Positions 15,011-24,169 of a DNA stretch of 42,381 nucleotides are shown piece by piece. This stretch comes from Gammaproteobacteria bacterium. GTDB lineage: Bacteria > Pseudomonadota > Gammaproteobacteria > Thiotrichales > Thiotrichaceae. Numbering within the stretch: the first letter of the stretch is position 1; each line of letters opens with the position of its first letter. The DNA lies in assembly GCA_018822845.1 (NCBI GenBank), contig JAHJJD010000055.1:1-42381 (forward strand), given 5' to 3'. The translations under genes were made by a program, and so were the position numbers. The notes beneath the pieces were generated by a model, which ran no database searches, was not told where the DNA came from, and saw nothing but the letters and a program-made list of their open reading frames with translations.

Positions 15011-17029
15011 TTAAGCCAGTAATGGCACGATCAACAAAGCCACAATATTGATGATCTTGATCAGAGGGTTGACCGCCGGGCCTGCCGTATCCTTGTACGG
15101 GTCGCCTACGGTGTCGCCGGTGACTGCTGCCTTGTGCGCTTCAGAACCCTTGCCGCCAAAATTGCCTTCCTCAATATATTTCTTGGCGTTATCCCAGGCA
15201 CCACCGCCAGTGGTCATGGAAATGGCGACGAAAATACCGGTCACAATCGTGCCAACCAACACCCCACCCAGTGCTTGCGCGCCCAGCGTCAAACCGACAA
15301 TCACCGGAACCGCAACTGGCAGCAGCGAGGGCAGGATCATTTCCTTGATCGCCGCTTTGGTCAGCATATCCACACAAGTGCCGTATTCGGGCTTGGCAGT
15401 GCCTTCCATAATACCGGGAATGTCACGGAACTGGCGGCGCACTTCGATAACCACGGAACCCGCTGCCCGCCCGACCGCTTCCATGCCCATCGCTGCGAAC
15501 AGGTAGGGAACCATGCCGCCGATGAACAGGCCGATGATGACCATGTGGTTGGAAAGGTCAAAGGTAATGCCCGCCTGATGGGCAGACAGGGCATGGGTGT
15601 AATCGGCGAACAACACCAACGCCGCCAGCCCTGCCGAGCCGATCGCATAGCCTTTGGTGACTGCTTTGGTGGTGTTGCCCACTGCATCCAGCGGGTCGGT
15701 GATATTGCGGATTTCTTCCGGCAATTCCGCCATTTCCGCGATGCCGCCTGCGTTATCGGTGATCGGGCCGTAGGCGTCCAGCGCCACGATGATCCCCGCC
15801 ATCGACAGCATGGAGGTGGCCGCCACCGCAATCCCGTACAGGCCAGCCAGCGAATATGCGCCCCAGATGGCCAGGCACACGGCCAGTACCGGCGCGGCGG
15901 TGGATTTCATCGAAACACCCAGCCCGGCAATCACATTGGTGCCATGCCCGGTGGTGGATGCTTCGGCAATATGCCGCACCGGCTTGAATTCAGTCGCGGT
16001 ATAATATTCGGTGATCCATACCATTGCAGCGGTCATCAGCAGGCCGATCACGGCAGAACCGTATAATGCGCCCACCGAATATTGCCCGTTATCCCCCATC
16101 ATGATGTAGGTGATCGGCAGGAACAGCACCAGCGCCGCGCCACCCGCCACTGCCAAACCCCGGTACAGCGCATTCATGATCTTGCCGCCTTCCCGCGCCT
16201 TGACAAACAGCGTTCCCAGGATGGAAGCCAGGATGGAGAAACCACCCAGTACCAGCGGATACACCACGGCGTTGCTATCCCCGCCCATCATCAGGCCGCC
16301 CAGCAGCATGGTGGCGATGATGGTGACGGCGTAGGTTTCAAACAGGTCTGCCGCCATCCCGGCGCAGTCGCCGACGTTATCACCCACGTTGTCGGCGATC
16401 ACCGCCGGGTTGCGCGGGTCGTCTTCCGGGATACCCGCTTCCACCTTGCCGACCAGATCAGCGCCGACATCTGCACCCTTGGTGAAGATACCACCACCCA
16501 GACGCGCGAAAATGGAAATCAGCGAGCCACCAAACGCCAGACCGACCAGCGCATGGGTGGCCTCCCCGACCGGTGTCCCCAGCATCAGCAGGAAGGCAAA
16601 ATAGCCTGCCACACCCAGCAGCCCTAGACCCACCACCAGCATCCCAGTGATTGCACCGCCCTTGAAGGCCACTTCCAGCGCCGCATTCAGGCCGTTTTTA
16701 GCGGCTTCGGCAGTGCGCACGTTGGAACGCACCGATACATTCATGCCGATATAGCCGGTCGCGCCCGACAACACCGCACCCAAGGCAAAACCGATGGCTG
16801 TTTCCCAGCCGAGGGCAATGAACATGACCGCGAACAGCAAAATACCAACCACCGCAATGGTGGTGTATTGCCGGTTCAGGTAGGCTTGCGCCCCTTCCTG
16901 CACCGCTTGCGCAATGCTGCGCATCCTCTCATCGCCTTCTGGGCGCGCCAACACCCAGCGGATACTGATAAAACCGTAAGCCAGTGCGGCAAACGCGCAT
17001 AAAATGGCTATCGCCAAGCCTGTTGACAT
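15011..17029 (-). CDS. hppA: Membrane-bound H+-translocating pyrophosphatase, K+-independent type
   Basis: The product (672 residues) is an ion-pumping pyrophosphatase with about 16 membrane helices and the catalytic stretch [20 protein letters not shown] plus [12 protein letters not shown]. It couples pyrophosphate hydrolysis (or its synthesis in reverse) to ion transport. The GNTTKA motif has Lys455 where K+-dependent enzymes have Ala, which marks the K+-independent proton-pumping class. The start at 17029 follows AGAGGTGTCCTG. It has no known direct link to denitrification, yet it lies between nir genes. It could save energy during respiration on low-yield substrates. Confidence 0.95.
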   Translation of the reverse strand: MSTGLAIAILCAFAALAYGFISIRWVLARPEGDERMRSIAQAVQEGAQAYLNRQYTTIAVVGILLFAVMFIALGWETAIGFALGAVLSGATGYIGMNVSVRSNVRTAEAAKNGLNAALEVAFKGGAITGMLVVGLGLLGVAGYFAFLLMLGTPVGEATHALVGLAFGGSLISIFARLGGGIFTKGADVGADLVGKVEAGIPEDDPRNPAVIADNVGDNVGDCAGMAADLFETYAVTIIATMLLGGLMMGGDSNAVVYPLVLGGFSILASILGTLFVKAREGGKIMNALYRGLAVAGGAALVLFLPITYIMMGDNGQYSVGALYGSAVIGLLMTAAMVWITEYYTATEFKPVRHIAEASTTGHGTNVIAGLGVSMKSTAAPVLAVCLAIWGAYSLAGLYGIAVAATSMLSMAGIIVALDAYGPITDNAGGIAEMAELPEEIRNITDPLDAVGNTTKAVTKGYAIGSAGLAALVLFADYTHALSAHQAGITFDLSNHMVIIGLFIGGMVPYLFAAMGMEAVGRAAGSVVIEVRRQFRDIPGIMEGTAKPEYGTCVDMLTKAAIKEMILPSLLPVAVPVIVGLTLGAQALGGVLVGTIVTGIFVAISMTTGGGAWDNAKKYIEEGNFGGKGSEAHKAAVTGDTVGDPYKDTAGPAVNPLIKIINIVALLIVPLLA

Positions 17030-17095
17030 CAGGACACCTCTCGTTAACTGTGGTTCAAAAAACGTGCGGGGTGGTTAGTTATATTGTCGGTTGTA

Positions 17096-17665
17096 TTATC
17101 GGTTGCTTTTCTGCTGGATGAACGCCCCGTATTCCTTGTCGGTGCCGTTGATGTGGTTTACCAGCCAGTTTTTCAGGAAATCGGCGACACCAGCCAATGC
17201 CTTGTGGCCTTTATTGCGGTAATCCTCCACAAAGGCTTCAGCATCGGCGACCATTTCGCGATGCAGTTTCTGGTGGGCCGCCAGACCGGGGTAGCCGTAT
17301 TGCTGCATCAGTTCCTCTTCATGCTGGAAGTGGTAGCGGGTGTAATCCATCAGCTCGTTCAGGGCTTCCTGTTCAAAGTTGCCGCCGGTCTGGTAATGGA
17401 TGGCGGTCTGCAAGTGGTTGATCAGGGTCAGCAACTTGCGGTGCTCATTGTCCATTGCTTCCACACCGACGCTGTATTCATCCTTCCAGGCCACGAAATG
17501 GTGCTGTTCCCGCCAGCGGCTGTAGAATGGTAAACCCACCAAAGTGATGGTGAACAGCCACGGCACCGGGTTCAGCGGCCCCAGCGCCACGAAGGTCAGG
17601 ATGGCCGCCACCAGCAGGATACCCAGTAGCAGGACAGTCCCCAGCATTTTCATTTCTTTAAGCAT
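17096..17665 (-). CDS. Membrane-anchored bacteriohemerythrin
   Basis: The 189-residue product has two hydrophobic helices at the N-terminus (about residues 6-45) and a cytoplasmic hemerythrin domain. The domain shows all the di-iron ligands expected: H in DNEHRKLL, H-x3-E in YHFQHEEELM, HQKLH, and H-x4-D in NHINGTDKEYG. Such proteins bind O2, and some also NO. AAGGAG lies eight bases before the ATG. Its neighbours are the NirT-like fusion gene upstream and hppA downstream. It could deliver O2 or NO to membrane enzymes, or trap them near those enzymes. That role is inference. Confidence 0.88.
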   Translation of the reverse strand: MLKEMKMLGTVLLLGILLVAAILTFVALGPLNPVPWLFTITLVGLPFYSRWREQHHFVAWKDEYSVGVEAMDNEHRKLLTLINHLQTAIHYQTGGNFEQEALNELMDYTRYHFQHEEELMQQYGYPGLAAHQKLHREMVADAEAFVEDYRNKGHKALAGVADFLKNWLVNHINGTDKEYGAFIQQKSNR

Positions 17666-17693
17666 GAGTTGGACTCCTTGCGTTATCAGTAAG

Positions 17694-17756
17694 GGCGGAA
17701 ACAGCCGCCTGAAGAAGTTCCCCTCCCCAGAGTGGAGAGAGCGAAGAGAGGGGAAC
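17694..17756. repeat. Two inverted repeats between the nirT-like and hemerythrin genes
   Basis: GGCGG-N6-CCGCC at 17694-17709 and GTTCCCCTC...GAGGGGAAC at 17717-17756 form hairpins in the intergenic gap. Neither is followed by a T run on the minus strand. The second resembles the CCCCTC/GAGGGG repeats found inside menD, menF and nosD. They may weaken read-through or be another repeat copy. Confidence 0.55.
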
Positions 17757-17786
17757 CCAGGAGGAAACGTTTACCGGAAATAGCCA

Positions 17787-19634
17787 TCAGCGTTTCACCG
17801 CGTTGATTTCGATGCCTTCCTCTTCCTTGTCGAAGCCCAGCTTGTAGCCGAGGGAGACATGGTGGAAGCGTCCGCTGGTGTGGTCGTCATGGATGGCGAA
17901 ACCGAAGTTGTAAACCTGATCCGCCGCCAGGCTGACATCACCGGGCAGGTCGGATTGCAGCTTGCGGCGCACTTGCACCACCCACTTGCCACCATCCAGT
18001 TTGGCGTCAAAATCAGCACCCTGCCCGCCTTCCATGATGCGGTCAGCGAGGATGTGGCCGTCTTCGGCAGCATTCGCGCCGGACTTGAAGCGCACAATGT
18101 CCATGTAGTGCCTGGCATCCATTTCGGCTTGCAGGTCGCCTTCCGGCTTGGTTTTGTCCCAGCCGCCGCGCTTTTTGCCACCCTTGCCCTCGATCTCGAT
18201 TTCGCTGCGGCTTTCCGTGATGTATTTGTGGACTTCCTGGCCTTCTGGCGCATCCGGCATACCGTTGGCGTCGTGGTGGCAGGTTCCCCAGCATCCGGCT
18301 TGCCCGGCGTATTGCACGTCGTCGGTGGCGAACATCATCGCCAGTTTCATCGGGTTGTCGGCGTCCATCTTGCCGCCGTCCACGAATGGAACCGGGGTAT
18401 GTTCAGTGTCGTCCCACTCGAAGCGCATATACAGGTAGTCATCGTCGTGGCTGGCCTGCACCTTGACCGGGATGCTGCCGCGCTTGCCGGGAATCAGGGT
18501 GGCTTCAGGTTCCAGTTTTTCGCCGGAAACGATTCTGGAACCCATGTCAGATGCCTCTTGGTCGTGGCAGTCGAAACAACGGTCGCCTTTCTTGACCGGG
18601 CGTGCGCCACCGTGATCCTTGCCGGTCAGCACCCACTCAAGGGAGGACTGGCCAGGGTAGAACAGGGTGATTTCACGTTCCGGGGCGCTGCCCCAGTCCC
18701 AGCCTGCCCAGGCATTGTCAGTGCTGCCTGCGTTATCCGCCAGTTGTTCGGCTTTGGCGGCCTGGTTGGCTTCAGCGGCAGCTTCCGTGACCGGGTCGCA
18801 GTCCACGCAGGGGCCGCTGCTCTTGGCTGCATCGTCGGCAGCGGGGGCAGCAGCAACAACGGGGGCAGCTTTGGCGGCCTTGGCCAGAGCATCTGCCACC
18901 GCTTTGTCAGTAGCAGCCTTGGCGGACTTGTCGGCTTCAGCCTTTTTGGCTTTTTCCTCAGCTTCTGCTGTTTCGGCGGCTTTCATGCCGTCTGCGTACA
19001 TCTGTGGAACCGGGCGGATGAAAGCCGGGTTGGGTTTTTCCAGCGCCTCAATTTCTTCTTCCGACAACTGCTCGCGGACATCCTTGTGGGCGATGCCCTT
19101 GTGGCAGTCGATGCAGGTTTGCCCGGTCTCGAAAGCGTTCAGGTGTTGTTTACGGGCGCGGGGTTTCTGGTAAGCAGGGTTCATGGATTCAAAGTTGTGG
19201 CAGTTGCGGCATTCCCTTGAATCGGTTTCCTTCATCGTCGTCCATACCCGTTTGGCCATGGTCAGACGATGTTCGTCGAATTTTTCCGGGGTATCCACAG
19301 TTCCCAGCGCCTTGTGCAACAGTTCATTGCTGGCCTGGATCTTGCGGATCATCTTGTGCGTCCAGTCCTTCGGCACATGGCAGTCGGGGCAGGTGGCGCG
19401 CACACCAGTACGGTTGGAATAATGAATGGTGGGCTGGTATTCCTTGTAGACGTTTTCTTCCATCTCATGGCAGGAAATACAGAAATCCAGGGTGTTGGTG
19501 GCTTCCATGCCGGTATTGAAACCACCCCAGAACAGGATACCGACGATGAAAAAGGCCAGTGCGGAACCGATAGTTGCACCCAGCACGGTGCGCCGTTTCC
19601 AGAATGGGGGTTTTTGGGGTTGAGCCGTTGCCAT
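17787..19634 (-). CDS. NapC/NirT-type multiheme cytochrome fused to a heme-binding (ethylbenzene dehydrogenase-like) domain
   Basis: The 615-residue protein begins with one membrane anchor (residues 18-38) and a NapC/NirT quinol-oxidising domain with four CxxCH sites (C52, C82, C142, C174). An Ala/Lys/Glu-rich linker (about 215-300) follows and contains a degenerate site, CVDCD at 276-280. The C-terminal part has CFDCH at 353 and a CxxxCH (448-453, CWGTCH), within a domain resembling the heme-binding subunit of ethylbenzene dehydrogenase/DMSO-reductase relatives (VQASHDDDYLYMRFEWDD, FGFAIHDDHTSGRFHHVSLG). The anchor and hemes imply quinol oxidation on the periplasmic face. NirS next door is the likely partner, by position only. 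GAGGA precedes the ATG. Confidence 0.82.
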   Translation of the reverse strand: MATAQPQKPPFWKRRTVLGATIGSALAFFIVGILFWGGFNTGMEATNTLDFCISCHEMEENVYKEYQPTIHYSNRTGVRATCPDCHVPKDWTHKMIRKIQASNELLHKALGTVDTPEKFDEHRLTMAKRVWTTMKETDSRECRNCHNFESMNPAYQKPRARKQHLNAFETGQTCIDCHKGIAHKDVREQLSEEEIEALEKPNPAFIRPVPQMYADGMKAAETAEAEEKAKKAEADKSAKAATDKAVADALAKAAKAAPVVAAAPAADDAAKSSGPCVDCDPVTEAAAEANQAAKAEQLADNAGSTDNAWAGWDWGSAPEREITLFYPGQSSLEWVLTGKDHGGARPVKKGDRCFDCHDQEASDMGSRIVSGEKLEPEATLIPGKRGSIPVKVQASHDDDYLYMRFEWDDTEHTPVPFVDGGKMDADNPMKLAMMFATDDVQYAGQAGCWGTCHHDANGMPDAPEGQEVHKYITESRSEIEIEGKGGKKRGGWDKTKPEGDLQAEMDARHYMDIVRFKSGANAAEDGHILADRIMEGGQGADFDAKLDGGKWVVQVRRKLQSDLPGDVSLAADQVYNFGFAIHDDHTSGRFHHVSLGYKLGFDKEEEGIEINAVKR

Positions 19635-19667
19635 GTAATGTCCTCACGCTACAGGTGTGTATCGGGG

Positions 19668-19701
19668 TAAAAAGGGCGGCAGGCCGAAACCCGCCGCCTT
19701 G
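19668..19701 (-). terminator. Rho-independent terminator after nirS
   Basis: On the minus strand GGCGGCGGG/CCTGCCGCC (one G-T pair, six-base loop) is followed by C and five T. It separates nirS from the downstream nirT-like gene. Confidence 0.85.
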
Positions 19702-19721
19702 CCCGGAGGAGGCTTTCGAGA

Positions 19722-21440
19722 TCAGGTTATATGGTTGCTACGGTTAAAGACGTTGAACTTGCCGGTGGGGGCGTAAAGGCCCTTGATGCGGGTCTTTTCC
19801 TCCAGCGTGTCGGCGTCGAACACCACGATTTCACCGTTGGCTTCCTTGCTGTCCTTGCTGTTCCAGACGGATGCCCAGACTTCGGTGCCATCCTTGTTGA
19901 ATTCAAAGTGCACCGCCAGTTGCCCCGGCTTGTCGGTCAGGCGGATAGTCTTGACCACTTCGCGGGTTTCCTTGTCGATGACCTTGATGGATTGCTGGAT
20001 TTCAGGCTCGGGATGCTTGGTCTGGTCAGCCCATACGTACTTGCTGTTCGGATGGGTGCGGATGAACAGGCCAGGGCCGTCGGTTTCCACGGTGTAACAG
20101 GTCTTCCATGCCTGGTCGGCATGACCAGCAGGGTCATTGCCCCAGACGGTGACGATGCCTTCACCGATGTGGGTAGTGCCTGCAACCGGGCCGCATTCCT
20201 TGTCTTCCCAGTTGGCACCGGGGCCAGGGTGAGGCATTTTGGCTACGTCAATGATGGCTTCCTTTTTCTCCTCTTCAGTATCCACCACCACCATCTTGTC
20301 GGAAGCGTTGGCGGCAATCTGGAAGTAGCGCCCGGTCGGGTCAAAGAAACCGTCATGCAGGAACTTGGCGGTGTCCATCTTGCTGATTTGCAGGTTGTCC
20401 AGGTCGCTATAGTCTACCTGCCACATCTGCCCCAGTTCCTTGGCCGCGACCAGGAAGTTGGGCTTGTTGGGGGTGGTGTAAATGGCGGCGACGCGGGATT
20501 CGTTGACGTAATCGCCATCGATGTTCACGCCACGGGTGGAAACGACTTTCAGCGGCTCCATGGTCTTGGCGTCGGCGATGACGAAATGCGGTGGCCAGTA
20601 GCCACCACCGATGACGTATTTGCCGTCACCGGAAATGGCCACGTCACGCGCGTCATAGGCGATCTTGGTTTCCGCCACCAGCATCTTGTCGGGGGTCTGC
20701 CACAGGTCGATCTTGTTCATCTTGCCGTCACGGCCCATGGTGTACCAGAAGCGGCCCGGTACAGCGTTGGGGTCTTCCGGCTTGTCCGTATGGTGGTTTT
20801 CCTGCGCCTTGATGACGTGTACAGCGTAGCCGGTGTCGATGTGGGTCACGACTTCATGCTTGTCACCGTCGATGATGGCGACCTTGCCCACATCGCGTTC
20901 AATGGCGACGAAGAAGTTTTCCCAGTTGCGCTCATGTAGCGGCTTGACAGGGTAATCCTTGGGGTCGACGTAAACCTTGGTGTTTTCCTTCATCTGCGCC
21001 AGACTCATTTCCGGCGGGATCGGTGGGTCCATCTGGATGTAGGTGGCCAACAGGGAGATTTCATCCTTGGCGAGGATGTCGCTGAAGTTGTTCATCCCGC
21101 CTTCGGTGCCTTCGGTGATGATCTTTTCCAGACGTTTCTGGCCGAGCTTGAGGGTACCGATTTTTTCTTCCTTGCCATCCTTGTTTTTCTTGGTAGCTAT
21201 CGGCTCCAGGTTTTTACCGGTAGCACCTTTGCGCAGTACACCGTGGCAGCCTGCGCAGTGCTGGAAATAGATGGTCTTGGCTTTTTCAAAGTCCGCTTCT
21301 GACAGGGTTGGCTTCTCTGCCTTTGCATCTGTCTTGTCCTCCTTTTTGGCCTCATCCGCCAGCCCTGCCAGACTGGTGAAGGAAAGCGCCAAACCAACTG
21401 CCAGACTCAGGGCGGTTGCCTTGATGGGTCTGTATTTCAT
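19722..21440 (-). CDS. nirS: NirS, cytochrome cd1 nitrite reductase
   Basis: The product (572 residues) is the NO-forming nitrite reductase. It has a signal peptide (SLAGLA-DE), a Lys/Glu-rich spacer, a cytochrome c domain (C62-AGC-H66 in HCAGCHGVLRKGATGKNL), and the heme d1 propeller with WENFFVAIERDVGKVAIIDG, HVIKAQENHHTD, RFWYTMGRDGKMNKIDLW and the end APTGKFNVFNR. It reduces nitrite to NO in the periplasm. The ATG at 21440 is chosen because AGGAGA lies six bases upstream; an ATG seven codons earlier has no such site. An FNR-type box lies 128 bases upstream and a strong terminator follows. Confidence 0.97.
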   Translation of the reverse strand: MKYRPIKATALSLAVGLALSFTSLAGLADEAKKEDKTDAKAEKPTLSEADFEKAKTIYFQHCAGCHGVLRKGATGKNLEPIATKKNKDGKEEKIGTLKLGQKRLEKIITEGTEGGMNNFSDILAKDEISLLATYIQMDPPIPPEMSLAQMKENTKVYVDPKDYPVKPLHERNWENFFVAIERDVGKVAIIDGDKHEVVTHIDTGYAVHVIKAQENHHTDKPEDPNAVPGRFWYTMGRDGKMNKIDLWQTPDKMLVAETKIAYDARDVAISGDGKYVIGGGYWPPHFVIADAKTMEPLKVVSTRGVNIDGDYVNESRVAAIYTTPNKPNFLVAAKELGQMWQVDYSDLDNLQISKMDTAKFLHDGFFDPTGRYFQIAANASDKMVVVDTEEEKKEAIIDVAKMPHPGPGANWEDKECGPVAGTTHIGEGIVTVWGNDPAGHADQAWKTCYTVETDGPGLFIRTHPNSKYVWADQTKHPEPEIQQSIKVIDKETREVVKTIRLTDKPGQLAVHFEFNKDGTEVWASVWNSKDSKEANGEIVVFDADTLEEKTRIKGLYAPTGKFNVFNRSNHIT

Positions 21441-21561
21441 GCCATGTCTCCTCGATTCCACGGAATCCGTTGTTTGTTCAATCCGATCCTGCTGCTCCTG
21501 CCTAAAACCATATGTAAGGCAAGGATTTAGGCCGAGGTTAGAGAAATCGCAAAGTGCCCAC

Positions 21562-21575
21562 CTTGACTTGAGTCA
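21562..21575 (-). promoter_or_regulatory. FNR/Dnr-type box for nirS
   Basis: TTGAC-TTGA-GTCAA is a perfect palindrome. A class II start near 21527 would give nirS a leader of about 87 bases. Confidence 0.85.
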
Positions 21576-21602
21576 AGCGCAAAAATCAGTCAGACACTGG
21601 GG

Positions 21603-21616
21603 TTGACCTCGGTCAA
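21603..21616 (+). promoter_or_regulatory. FNR/Dnr-type box for the secreted protein-menG-menE unit
   Basis: TTGAC-CTCG-GTCAA is full consensus. A class II start near 21651 would leave about 25-31 bases before the start codon of the plus-strand gene. Confidence 0.8.
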
Positions 21617-21681
21617 GGCAACCTGGTAAGGCGCATGTTTCCATGCCCGGAGTGGCAACAAAGTAACTTGAGGTTATGGCT

Positions 21682-22152
21682 ATGAGCGGAATTTCATCAC
21701 GGTGGGTTTACAGCATAATAATGGCGGGCAGTTTCCTGCTGGTGGTGGCAGGACACTGGCTGTCCGGGCGCTTGCAAGCAGAAACCATCCTCGAACTGCC
21801 GCATGACCCCGATTGTGATTTGCGTCAGGGCAGTTGCACCAGCATCCTGCCGCAAGGCGGCAAGGTCACATTCGGCATCGAACCCCGCACCCTGCCAGTA
21901 CTGAAACCCCTTGCCCTCAGCGTCAACGTCAAAGGGATCAAAACCCGCCGGGTTGAAGCCAGTTTCAATGGTGTGGACATGAACATGGGTCAGAACCATG
22001 CCGACCTGCCAGCAGCAGGTGAAGGCAAGTTCAACGGCATGGTCACCATCCCGGTCTGCATCCGCAACGGCATGGAGTGGGAAGCCAAAGTGCTGCTGCA
22101 TACGCCTGACGGCATCATTGTCGCCCCTTACCGCTTCTGGGCCAGCAAATGA
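21682..22152 (+). CDS. Small exported protein of unknown function, possibly FixH/YtkA-like
   Basis: The product (156 residues) has one N-terminal hydrophobic segment (signal or anchor) and a beta-rich periplasmic part with a Cys pair (CDLRQGSC). It also has the stretch FNGVDMNMGQN, then PVCIRNGMEWEAKVLL and PYRFW. The Met-rich turn recalls FixH/YtkA-type domains that bind copper or assist oxidase assembly, but I am not sure of the family. An ATG at 21676 is possible; 21682 has GAGG nine bases upstream. The gene overlaps menG by four bases and has its own FNR-type box, so it is expected to be made under denitrifying conditions. Confidence 0.6.
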   Translation: MSGISSRWVYSIIMAGSFLLVVAGHWLSGRLQAETILELPHDPDCDLRQGSCTSILPQGGKVTFGIEPRTLPVLKPLALSVNVKGIKTRRVEASFNGVDMNMGQNHADLPAAGEGKFNGMVTIPVCIRNGMEWEAKVLLHTPDGIIVAPYRFWASK

Positions 22153-22913
22153 GCAAACCATCCCGGCTGGAGAACTCCTTCGGCTACCAGCAGGTGGACA
22201 ATCAGGAGCGGGAACGGCGTATCCGTGACGTGTTCAACCGGGTGGCATCACGTTACGACCTGATGAATGATGTGATGAGTTTCGGCATCCACCGCTTGTG
22301 GAAACACACCTTCGCCAGCATGGTTACTGAGCGGAGCCGAAGCATGGCAAAACCGCAGGCCGGGCAGGTGCTGGTCGATCTCGCGGGTGGCACGGGCGAC
22401 ATTGCCCGCCAACTGGCTGGTGACGGGCATCATACCCTGCTGGTAGACCCCAGCCTGCCGATGATGCAGGCAGGTCATGCCGCCAAACCCGCCGCCAATA
22501 TCCGCTACCTTGCCGCTACGGGTGAAAACCTGCCCTTGCGGGACAATTCCGTAGACGTGCTGACCATTGCCTTCGGCATCCGCAACATGACGCGCATGGA
22601 AACGGCGCTGTCTGAAATCGTGCGGGTACTGAAACCGGGTGGATACTATTTCTGCCTGGAATTTTCCCGCCCGCACTGGCTGCTCAAACCATTCTACGAC
22701 TTCCATTCCTTCCACATCATCCCGCGCCTGGGAGCCTGGATCAGCCACCAGCCTGCCGCTTACACCTATCTGGTGGAATCCATCCGCCGTTTCCCCGACC
22801 AGCAGGAATTGTGCCGCATCATGCAGCAGGCGGGGCTGGAACAGGTCAGTTACCGCAACCTGAGTTTCGGCATTGCCTGCATCCACAGCGGAGTAAAGCC
22901 GGGTAAGGCGTGA
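22149..22913 (+). CDS. menG: MenG/UbiE, demethylmenaquinone (and ubiquinone) C-methyltransferase
   Basis: The product (254 residues) is a class I SAM methyltransferase of the UbiE/MenG family. It has VFNRVASRYDLMNDVMSFGIHRLWK, the SAM motif DLAGGTGDIA, TIAFGIRNM, and LKPGGYYFCLEFS. It methylates demethylmenaquinone and often also the ubiquinone precursor. Linkage to menE and to the other men genes favours menG. Residues about 57-66 (VTERSRSMAK) are extra compared with the usual spacing between HRLWK and DLAGG, and derive from a TGAGCGGAGCCGAAGC sequence that looks like a small inserted repeat. Confidence 0.88.
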   Translation: MSKPSRLENSFGYQQVDNQERERRIRDVFNRVASRYDLMNDVMSFGIHRLWKHTFASMVTERSRSMAKPQAGQVLVDLAGGTGDIARQLAGDGHHTLLVDPSLPMMQAGHAAKPAANIRYLAATGENLPLRDNSVDVLTIAFGIRNMTRMETALSEIVRVLKPGGYYFCLEFSRPHWLLKPFYDFHSFHIIPRLGAWISHQPAAYTYLVESIRRFPDQQELCRIMQQAGLEQVSYRNLSFGIACIHSGVKPGKA

Positions 22914-24169
22914 TGGGTATCCACCACCGCACCATCTACCGACATGTATCCTTAAGCCCTACCTGGCTGGAACGGCGGGTGGATACACTCTGCGTGGATT
23001 TGCAACAGGACGGGATCAAGCCGGGGGATACCCTGATTACGGATGGTTCGCCCCTGCCTGCACTGCTGCTGACCCACGCTGCCGAACGGCTGGGTTGCCG
23101 CCTCACCAGTTTCGACCCCACCTGGCCTGAGACACTACGGGAAGGTTTTATCCGTGCTGCCCGCACCCGTAGCCCACAGATTCCCCCTGACACCCGGCTG
23201 GTGCTGGCAACCAGCGGCAGCAGCGGGCAACCCAAGGCCGTATTGCTGACGGCTGGCAACCTGCATAGCAATGCCGTTGCGGTTTGCCAGCAACTGGAAG
23301 TGTCAGCCCGCGACGTATGGCTATGTTGCCTGCCGCTGACCCACAGCGGCGGGCTGGCCATCCTGCACCGTTGCGCGGTCAGCGGGGCTGCCCTGCTGTT
23401 GCATGACTGGTTCGACCCTGAACAGGTATTGCGGGAAATCCAGCATTACCGTGTCAGCGGCATCTCCCTGGTCCCCAGTATGTTGCAGCGTTTGCTGGCA
23501 GGACAGGATGCTTTCCCTCCGCCCAAATCCTTGCGCTTTGCCCTGATAGGCGGAGCACCCTTGTCAGCCAGGCTGGCGGAACAGGCCATCCAGTCCGGTT
23601 GGCCTATCTGCCCCACTTACGGCATGACCGAAACCTGTTCCATGGTATCCGTTTGCTACCCTCCTCCGGCAAGCTGGCAGCCCGGTCAGGCCGGGCAAGT
23701 GCTGGGGCATCTGGAGGTCGGTTTCGGGGAAGGGCAACGCATCCGGGTACGTGGCAGCAGTATCATGGTAGGGTATGCTTACCCGGAACAACCCTTCACC
23801 CCCCACCCCTCAGGCGTATGGCTGGAAACCGGGGATGCTGGTCATCTGGATGCCAGCGGGCAACTGGTAGTGGAAGGCAGGCTGGATGACGTCATTATCA
23901 GCGGTGGGGAAAACGTCCACCCCCGGCAAGTGGAAGAATGCCTATTGCAACATCCCGCTGTCACGGGCGTCATGGTGGGTGGCAAGCCAGATGAGCAGTG
24001 GGGGAATGTACTGGTGGCTGCCTTCACCGGGGAGGTGGGGGAAGTCGAACTGGAAAGCTGGTGCAGGCAACACCTGCATGGCGCATTCCGCCCGCGTCAT
24101 TTCATCAAGCTGGACAGGCTACCCCTTACTGCCAACCACAAGCCGGATTATCGCTTGCTGTTTTCCTGA
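22913..24169 (+). CDS. menE: MenE, o-succinylbenzoate-CoA ligase
   Basis: The product (418 residues) is an acyl-CoA synthetase of the ANL superfamily. The P-loop is LATSGSSGQPKAVLLT, the adenylate motif is PTYGMTETCSM, the hinge is ETGDAGH with GRLDDVIISGGENVHP, and the C-terminal Lys is in PLTANHKPDYR. MenE activates o-succinylbenzoate for ring closure by MenB. The ATG overlaps the menG stop (TGATG). The 3' end overlaps the thioesterase gene on the other strand by 44 bases. At about 420 residues it is slightly shorter than most MenE proteins, mainly at the N-terminus. Confidence 0.88.
   Translation: MGIHHRTIYRHVSLSPTWLERRVDTLCVDLQQDGIKPGDTLITDGSPLPALLLTHAAERLGCRLTSFDPTWPETLREGFIRAARTRSPQIPPDTRLVLATSGSSGQPKAVLLTAGNLHSNAVAVCQQLEVSARDVWLCCLPLTHSGGLAILHRCAVSGAALLLHDWFDPEQVLREIQHYRVSGISLVPSMLQRLLAGQDAFPPPKSLRFALIGGAPLSARLAEQAIQSGWPICPTYGMTETCSMVSVCYPPPASWQPGQAGQVLGHLEVGFGEGQRIRVRGSSIMVGYAYPEQPFTPHPSGVWLETGDAGHLDASGQLVVEGRLDDVIISGGENVHPRQVEECLLQHPAVTGVMVGGKPDEQWGNVLVAAFTGEVGEVELESWCRQHLHGAFRPRHFIKLDRLPLTANHKPDYRLLFS

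Noticed and set aside
19731-20939. Plus-strand open frame (about 400 codons) opposite nirS
   Set aside because: Fully inside nirS on the other strand, with no start signal or domain.
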